A stretch of 64,000 bases of DNA from the NCBI GenBank assembly GCA_963576565.1, contig OY755042.1, positions 6,658,372 through 6,722,371 on the forward strand, in the 5' to 3' direction. The stretch's first letter is position 1. Each line of letters opens with the position of its first letter. Below, piece after piece: positions 1 through 64,000 of this stretch. The translations under genes and the position numbers were made by a program. The notes under the pieces were generated by a model that did not search any database, was not told the origin of the DNA, and saw only the letters and a list, made by a program, of their open reading frames with translations. This stretch comes from Aspidapion aeneum (taxonomy: Eukaryota > Arthropoda > Insecta > Coleoptera > Brentidae).

Positions 1-196
1 CCAATATTTAAAGTACAAGTAGGTACTACCGTTTTGAAAAGAATCTTCCAATAAAGCAAAAACATGCGGTTTTAATTGCCAAAAAATCATTTATTTAAAA
101 ACAATTGACTATATAAAGCTTAAGACTGTAAAGGTTATTATTATGCGTAGTTCGTAATCAATGAAGTACTAAAATTGGATTTATGCACTAATTTGT
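1..196. other. 3' flank, nothing recognised
   Basis: AT-rich sequence with no motif or coding signal that I can support. Confidence 0.3.
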
Positions 197-873
197 ACAA
201 GACGCTAGCGCTACCAAGTCCACTTCCAATCCCTGGCTTCGCATGCGTAGATCTACCAATATTATTTACCTCATGTATTAGAATCGATGTACAGGGTGAT
301 TTTCACTTGAATGATTCTAACCACATGAAAATAGAAAGTTTCAAAAACCTAACCTAATGAAACCTAATCAGATCTAACCGAACCGAACCAAAACAAACTA
401 AACCAATATTTTTTTTCAAAAAAAAAGCTTTCCTGACTTCCTACCTGGGATGCTAGTGGATGTTAATCCGAACCGGACCGTACCGAACCGAACCTATCCA
501 AACCTAACCCTACCCAACTAAACCTAATTAGCAGTACGTGTTGTAGTTTAGTTTGGTTAGGTTAGGTTTGGTTCAGTTTAGTTAGGTTCGGTTTGGTTCG
601 GTTCGGATTCACATCCTCTAGGATCCCGGGCAGGAAGTCAGGAAAGTTTTTTTTTGAAAAAAATTATTGGTTTAGTTTCCTTCGGTTCGGTTAGATTTGA
701 TTAGGTTTTGTTAGGTTAGGTTTTTGAAACTTTCTATTTTCATGTGGTTAGAATCATTCAAGTGAAAATCACCCTGTATGCATCAATTCTAAGACATGAG
801 GTAAATAATATTGGTAGATCTGCGCTTGCGAAGCCAGGGATTGAAAGTGGACTTGGTAGCGCTAGCGTCTTGT
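197..873. mobile_element. Foldback element with 9-bp TSD (MULE-like candidate)
   Basis: The ends are perfect inverted repeats starting ACAAGACGCTAGCGCTACC. The two arms match, imperfectly, across almost the whole 677 bp around a centre near 535. The 9-bp direct repeat CTAATTTGT flanks it at 188-196 and 874-882. Long TIRs with a 9-bp duplication are typical of Mutator-like or foldback elements. There is no transposase. Interior strings of CCGAACC/CCTAACC make it pyrimidine-rich on one arm. Confidence 0.75.
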
Positions 874-1133
874 CTAATTTGTTAGCATTAAAAGGATTAA
901 AGTTGTACATTCAGTAGATAACTAGCCTAAGTGCTTAGTTGAAGATAAGTAAATCAAAGCTAAATGATAAGAAAACTTTTTCGCATTTACGATAGAGGCT
1001 TTACCAGGAGGGACCCCTAGAAAACTTAAGTAAATTTATTCCTCAAATGAAAAATAATATCTAAAGCCTAAATATTTTTGTAAAGAATTTTATATTGCCA
1101 AATTTAAAACCAATTCTACAAAAGAATTGTTTT
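874..1133. other. 3' flank, nothing recognised
   Basis: Apart from the TSD at 874-882, no repeat or coding signal is visible. Confidence 0.3.
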
Positions 1134-1701
1134 CAAACAAGTTTCATGGCTAATCGGGCAAAAAGGAGTTTTTTATTTCTCTCATATTTTTCCGTGGGTA
1201 GCCCGAAAGCTTAACCTCACGGGGGTCCAAGATCTAATGGACACCTATTAAGTGTTGACAGTTAACTGTTTCGTCCTTATGGGACTCCTCAGAACACTGC
1301 TGGGTAATGTGACAAATCTTGCGAAGTTAATTAGACGGTTTTGTCTCTATTTTCTTTTATTTGCATTCGATCTTTTCATTGATCGATATTGTATAGCAGT
1401 GTTTCGCCTGCTTGTGTTTTTTGTTTCTCTCGTATCTCGGTAGATGGCGCTTCTTGCTATAGTTCTTTTATTATTTACATTTAATTAGAGACAAAACCGT
1501 CTAATTAACTTCGCAAGATTTGTCACATTGACCAGCAGTGTTCTGAGGAGTCCCATAAGGACGAAACAGTTAACTGTCAACACTTAATAGGTGTCCATTA
1601 GATCTTGGACCCCCGTGAGGTTAAGCTTTCGGGTTACCCACGGAAAAATATGAGAGAAATAAAAAACTCCTTTTTGCCCGATTAGCCATGAAACTTGTTT
1701 G
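1134..1701. mobile_element. Foldback element, same family as the 512-bp satellite
   Basis: Arms beginning CAAACAAGTTTCATGGC are inverted around a centre near 1415 and extend about 220 bp each. The loop carries CATTCGATCTTTTCATTGAT and CTCGGTAGATGGCG, both of which recur in the tandem satellite at 46145-47610. The short ORF at 1252-1443 lies inside the arm and loop and is not a gene. Confidence 0.7.
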
Positions 1702-2111
1702 ATTTTTAAATTCACGGGTACGAAATTTCACGTTTGTTAGAATTGTTGTCTTTAAAATATTTGAATTAATACTGACAAAAACAAGCCAATTTTAAAACCT
1801 TTTGTTGAAAAAGAGAGTTTATTTTAATTATTCCAAAAAAATCGAGCGGAAAAATGTTTCTTTTTTATATATTTTTGAAAAAATATTTCGTTCCGAGAGG
1901 GCCGAGATTATTTAAATTCATCATGAGAAGCATTTTTGTTTATGTCTGCTGTACTGATCTTGAAACAAGTTTTTACGGTGTAGACAACTGAGAACTATGA
2001 TCCACGTCTATCTTCACTGTCGCCGGTTCAGTATTTAACAAAATAATTGTATTGATGTGATAACCAGAGAATGAAAATGTCCGGAATGGATGCAAACCAT
2101 TCTTGTAGTTT
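1702..2111. other. 3' flank of MetAP2, nothing recognised
   Basis: AT-rich sequence. The first 30 bp match the outer arm of the satellite-related palindrome (ACGGGTACGAAATTTCAC). No other structure is seen. Confidence 0.3.
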
Positions 2112-2117
2112 TTTATT
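2112..2117 (-). terminator. Candidate poly(A) signal of MetAP2
   Basis: An AATAAA hexamer reads on the minus strand about 60 nt after the MetAP2 stop codon. It is the nearest downstream candidate. It would give a very short 3' UTR, and other hexamers lie farther downstream, so the true site is open. Confidence 0.4.
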
Positions 2118-2177
2118 ACTTAAGTTTTGTTTCACAACAAATTCTTGAGCTAGTTAAGTTAGCCTACTCATATACCC

Positions 2178-60646
<58,469 letters not shown>

Positions 60647-60860
60647 CGTTAAAATAAAAAAGTCTTTGCAAAGTCAAGAAATCTAAAAAAAGAACATCCC
60701 AATGTCACTGCGCGGTAAAAGTCAAACCAAAATCCCATTTGTTCAAATACGCATGCGCATCCTTCTCTCTCTCTTATCTTCTTGTGTCAACGGTTTCTCT
60801 CCCTCCCTCGCATGCAAATAATCTTTCGCCTTTTTTTTGCGAGAAGCTTATGCCTAACTG
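60647..60860 (-). promoter_or_regulatory. Candidate MetAP2 promoter / 5' UTR region
   Basis: This 214-bp stretch lies directly upstream of the first coding exon. It holds a TGCGCATGCGT-type palindrome close to the NRF1 consensus (about 60750-60761), a run of CT dinucleotides next to it, and an ATTTGCAT octamer. No TATA box is obvious. The transcription start cannot be placed from sequence alone. Confidence 0.3.
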
Positions 60861-60943
60861 AACCGAACCTAAGCCAGAACAAAATTAAAACGCCGTTTTG
60901 TTGAAAATTAAATTATTTACAACTTTGCCTAAATAAGTTATTA

Positions 60944-61532
60944 CAAGGCCAACAAAAAAATAGAGGCCGCGACCCTGAAAAAGTCAGCTGTTTTCGGGGG
61001 GCTGATTTTTACATTGGGTCATATGGGAGGTCAGACGTTTTTTTATGATATTTTCAAAATGGCATTACAGATTTTTACGAAATTTCAGTGAAATATTCTC
61101 AGATACCATCCCGATATTCCACCAAACTGTTGTAAGGATGCAAGATGATTAAAAGGTTTAAATTTTCAAGATTTTGGATTCTTTATTTTGAATTCAAATT
61201 ACCCGCCATATACCGCATGCCAACTGTTGTATTTGACATGTATTTGACTTTGTCATCTGTGCTTGTCACATTTGCTTCTACTTTAAATTTAATTTTTGTG
61301 TGTTAAGGATTACGTACTATACATTTAAAGAAAATTGTTCTGCAAGAATATAGTAAAAACAAATCAAAGCGGCTTTATTTAAAAAAAAATCAAATATTCA
61401 TGAACCGTCATTCCAACTTCAATATTTTAAAAACAATCAACTGTGTCGTGATATGACCGTCAAAAAAAAATCAGCCAACAATGTGACGTCAACAAAGTGG
61501 AGGATCGTGGCCTGTCCGTTTTGATAGCCCTG
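60944..61532 (+). mobile_element. 7-bp-TSD family, copy 5
   Basis: Runs from CAAGGCCAACA to GATAGCCCTG, 589 bp, with no deletion of the ends. Flanking 7-mers do not match (GTTATTA and CATAGAC), so one flank has changed or recombined. It lies about 300 bp upstream of the MetAP2 start. Confidence 0.75.
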
Positions 61533-61844
61533 CATAGACATACAGTGCTCGACTTCGAACGTTTAGCCTTTATGAAAAGCGTATAAAAAGAAAACTTATG
61601 GAAAGCAAGAAGTCAGTGAGGGACAAAAGACGCGCATATTCAGGAGCGTTTGCCGCTGTGACTCAAAATTCATTAATAGTTTTTTATTACTAAACAGGAG
61701 CAAGCACAGTAAGATTTCCACTTTTAAAAGACGAATGTTATTATTATTTATTTCGTTATTTTAGCTTTAATCAGGAAACATTAAATCGAGACAAATTCAA
61801 TTTTTTTATAGTTTTATCTTAGACAATAACCTTGCTCTTTTATT

Positions 61845-62812
61845 AAAGTCGTTGCTAATAACTCGAAAACTTTTTCAAAAACCTTCTAAAGATAATTTTT
61901 CAAGCGGATACAATTTCCTTTCCAACCATGTACCTTAGTACCCTCTGACGGCAGTGGTGCACATTCCATTAGCGTACGAAAAAAGGAGAACATTTTTAAA
62001 ATATTTTTTTTATCTATTTTTTGTGGTATTTTTTATACTTTTTTTTCAAAAAAATATTTTTAATTAAAAGCCCATTGTATACAGTTAAATTCTTATTAAG
62101 GTAGGCATGTTTTTTTTAAATAGCCGCCTTGAAATAAAAATAACTGTGTTTGTAGAAATCCTTAAATCAAAAGTGCTCTCTTACAGTATTTTCCCAATTA
62201 TTTGCAAACTTTTAACTTGGAAAAAAACAACTAAGTAAGGCTGATGAAAAGTCCTCTCGAACGATTTATAACACGCCCCCCTTACATCAGTGGCGCACCT
62301 TTTATAGGCATTAAAATAAGTTAGAGGTGTGGAAAAAACTTGTTTTTTTTTTAATTTTCTTAAATTTTACTGTCGCACATATATGGTTTTAAAACATATT
62401 TTTAAAGCTGAAGAAATTTAATTTCCAACGATGTATATCACTCTCCCCTCAAGGCGGCGGTAGATCTAGCGTAGTAGCACCAAAAATGGTCAAATTTGGT
62501 ATAAAAGGCGGCTATTAAAAAAAGATACGTCTAACTTAATAACTATTTAACTGTATACAATGCTTATAACTAAAAATATTTAAAAAAAAATTGTGTTAAG
62601 AATAAAAAATACCTCAAAAAATAGATAAAAGAAATATTTTAAAAATTTTCCCCTGTTTTCGTACGCTAATGGAATGTGCACCACTGCCGTTAAAGGATAC
62701 TAAGGATACATCGTTGAAAAGGAAATTGTATCCGCTTAAAAAATGAATTCTAGAATATTTTTGAAAAAGTTGACTGTTTTCGAGTTGTTAGCAAAAAACT
62801 ATCAAAAAGCAC
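61845..62812. mobile_element. 1-kb foldback element upstream of MetAP2
   Basis: Left GTTGCTAATAACTCGAAAAC, GGAATGTGCACCACTGCCG (inverted) and ATTTTTTTTATCTATTTTTT are mirrored on the right. The centre is near 62330. Arms are diverged, about 75-85% by eye. No ORF. Confidence 0.65.
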
Positions 62813-64000
62813 GTTTAAGGAGGGGGGAACCACCCCTGCCAGGGGGTGGTTCCCTTTCGTAAAATGTTCGGGCGAGTCTTATGTCTATCCATGCCAAGTG
62901 TGTTGCTTCTATCATTAAACGCAGCATATGGTTGGAATCTCGGATTTAGGGCCTGAACTAAAAGCAGAATTACGGATTGAGTATTGATTATTAGTCATAC
63001 AGTTCAAATGATACCTAAGAGATGGCGCAACAGCAATTAAAATCAAGGTGTTTTTTCGATTTTATTAATTGCCGTCTTTGGCCTACTCAGCCGGTAAGAG
63101 TAACGTCATTTGATCGCGGAAAGAAAACAATTTTCTTGAATTGGTAACCTGAAAACAGTGCTAAACAACTTATCTCTCTTAGTGCCATTTATTTAGATAG
63201 CGATCTTATTTTAATTCACATATTTTCATTGGCCAAACGATCGTTGACAAACCCTGTATAAGATCCGAACACCGGTCTATTCTAGTCACCGTGACCACAG
63301 CTTACCAATGAAATTGAAACCCTTCTTTTTCTAAGCAGCTTACCGGTAGTTTGGTGTTCTGTGCCGATAGTTCACAGATTAGGTTAAATAAGATTAGTCG
63401 ATAGTTGGAGTCAGCTTGGGTCACGGACCCAATCTAGGGGGGATTCTAGGGACCGTGAGTAAAGAAAAGCAGGGTGAGTTTGAATCATAGAAAAAGTATT
63501 CAATTTCATTGGTTGGCATCAATGAAAGTGAAGGGCGGGTCCTTCTTTTTCCATGGTTGGCATCGAAAATCCACCGAATCCACCGATGGACAAATATACA
63601 TGGAAAAAAACTTCCCCAAAAATAAGATTAAGGCGAAATTTCGTGCTTTATGTTTCGACATGGTGTGGTTCAATAAATCAATTGGTGACGTTTCATATCT
63701 ATATTTTCGAATTTATGGGCGTTATACGATGAAATACCGTTCAGTGAATTGTGAATTTATTGTCAATACTTTAGTAAAAACTAGATAAAATTAAGAAACA
63801 ATGTCTTAATTTAAAAAACAAAATTTTAACATTGATTTTTTAATATTGATTTTTCAGCTAAACGTCAAAAAATGACATACCATGTATCATTCAATGTCAT
63901 GTTTTAAAACGAGATAAAAGCTCGTTTTGAAACTATTGTCATTTTCTGAAAATTTAAGCATTTGACAGAAAGTGTGATCAACTTTATTATAGAAAATTAA
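62813..64000. other. Upstream flank with small inverted repeats
   Basis: Begins with a 30-bp GC-rich palindrome (62825-62854). ACCAATGAAATTGAA near 63304 and TTCAATTTCATTGGT near 63497 are inverted. ORF 63474-63788 has no recognisable family. Confidence 0.35.

Overview
The window is eukaryotic and AT-rich, with spliced genes and decayed transposable elements of metazoan type (P-like/THAP, mariner, BEL/Pao, Ty3/Gypsy, Jockey/CR1-type LINEs, a Penelope-like element, foldback elements and MITEs). It most likely comes from an insect. A beetle would fit the element mix, but nothing here proves the order.

The only host gene I can support is methionine aminopeptidase 2 (MetAP2), on the minus strand. 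Its eight coding exons run from the ATG at 60646 to the stop at 2178. All seven introns have GT-AG ends and every phase closes, giving 1392 nt and 463 residues. The basic/acidic N-terminus and all six catalytic or metal-binding residues are present. The gene spans about 58 kb because its introns (5 to 15 kb each) are packed with repeats. Exons make up only about 2% of the window.

Layout from left to right. 1-2111 is 3' flank with two foldback elements. Intron 7 (2431-7393) holds a P-like element with an 8-bp target-site duplication (TSD), a nested pair of inverted-repeat elements and a LINE scrap. Intron 6 (7569-18154) holds a Transib-like element, a tRNA-derived SINE head, a large inverted-repeat element filled by a 7-bp-TSD family, three further copies of a double-hairpin family and a deleted mariner. 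Intron 5 (18290-23960) holds a TA-flanked long-TIR element with a 65-aa ORF, and a second TIR element with a Gypsy integrase remnant inside. Intron 4 (24126-39159) holds a P-like element plus a LINE amplified as three essentially identical 3908-bp tandem units and a diverged partial fourth. Intron 3 (39335-47630) holds a foldback element, a short YqaJ-family-like ORF, pogo-like and LINE scraps, a P-like element carrying an LTR, and a 512-bp tandem satellite that stops close to a splice donor. Intron 2 (47846-54058) holds a 581-bp Penelope-like insertion with a hammerhead-like core, and the second copy of the 65-aa-ORF element. Intron 1 (54173-60486) holds a BEL/Pao pol remnant and a LINE inserted inside another LINE. 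60647-64000 is 5' flank with a candidate promoter and foldback elements.

No operon, CRISPR array or defence system is present. The items most likely to be undescribed are the long-TIR element with the conserved 65-aa ORF, the dispersed CRE/CCAAT/E2F-like repeat, the 7-bp-TSD family and the double-hairpin family. All names rest on motifs read by eye. No database search or alignment program was run.
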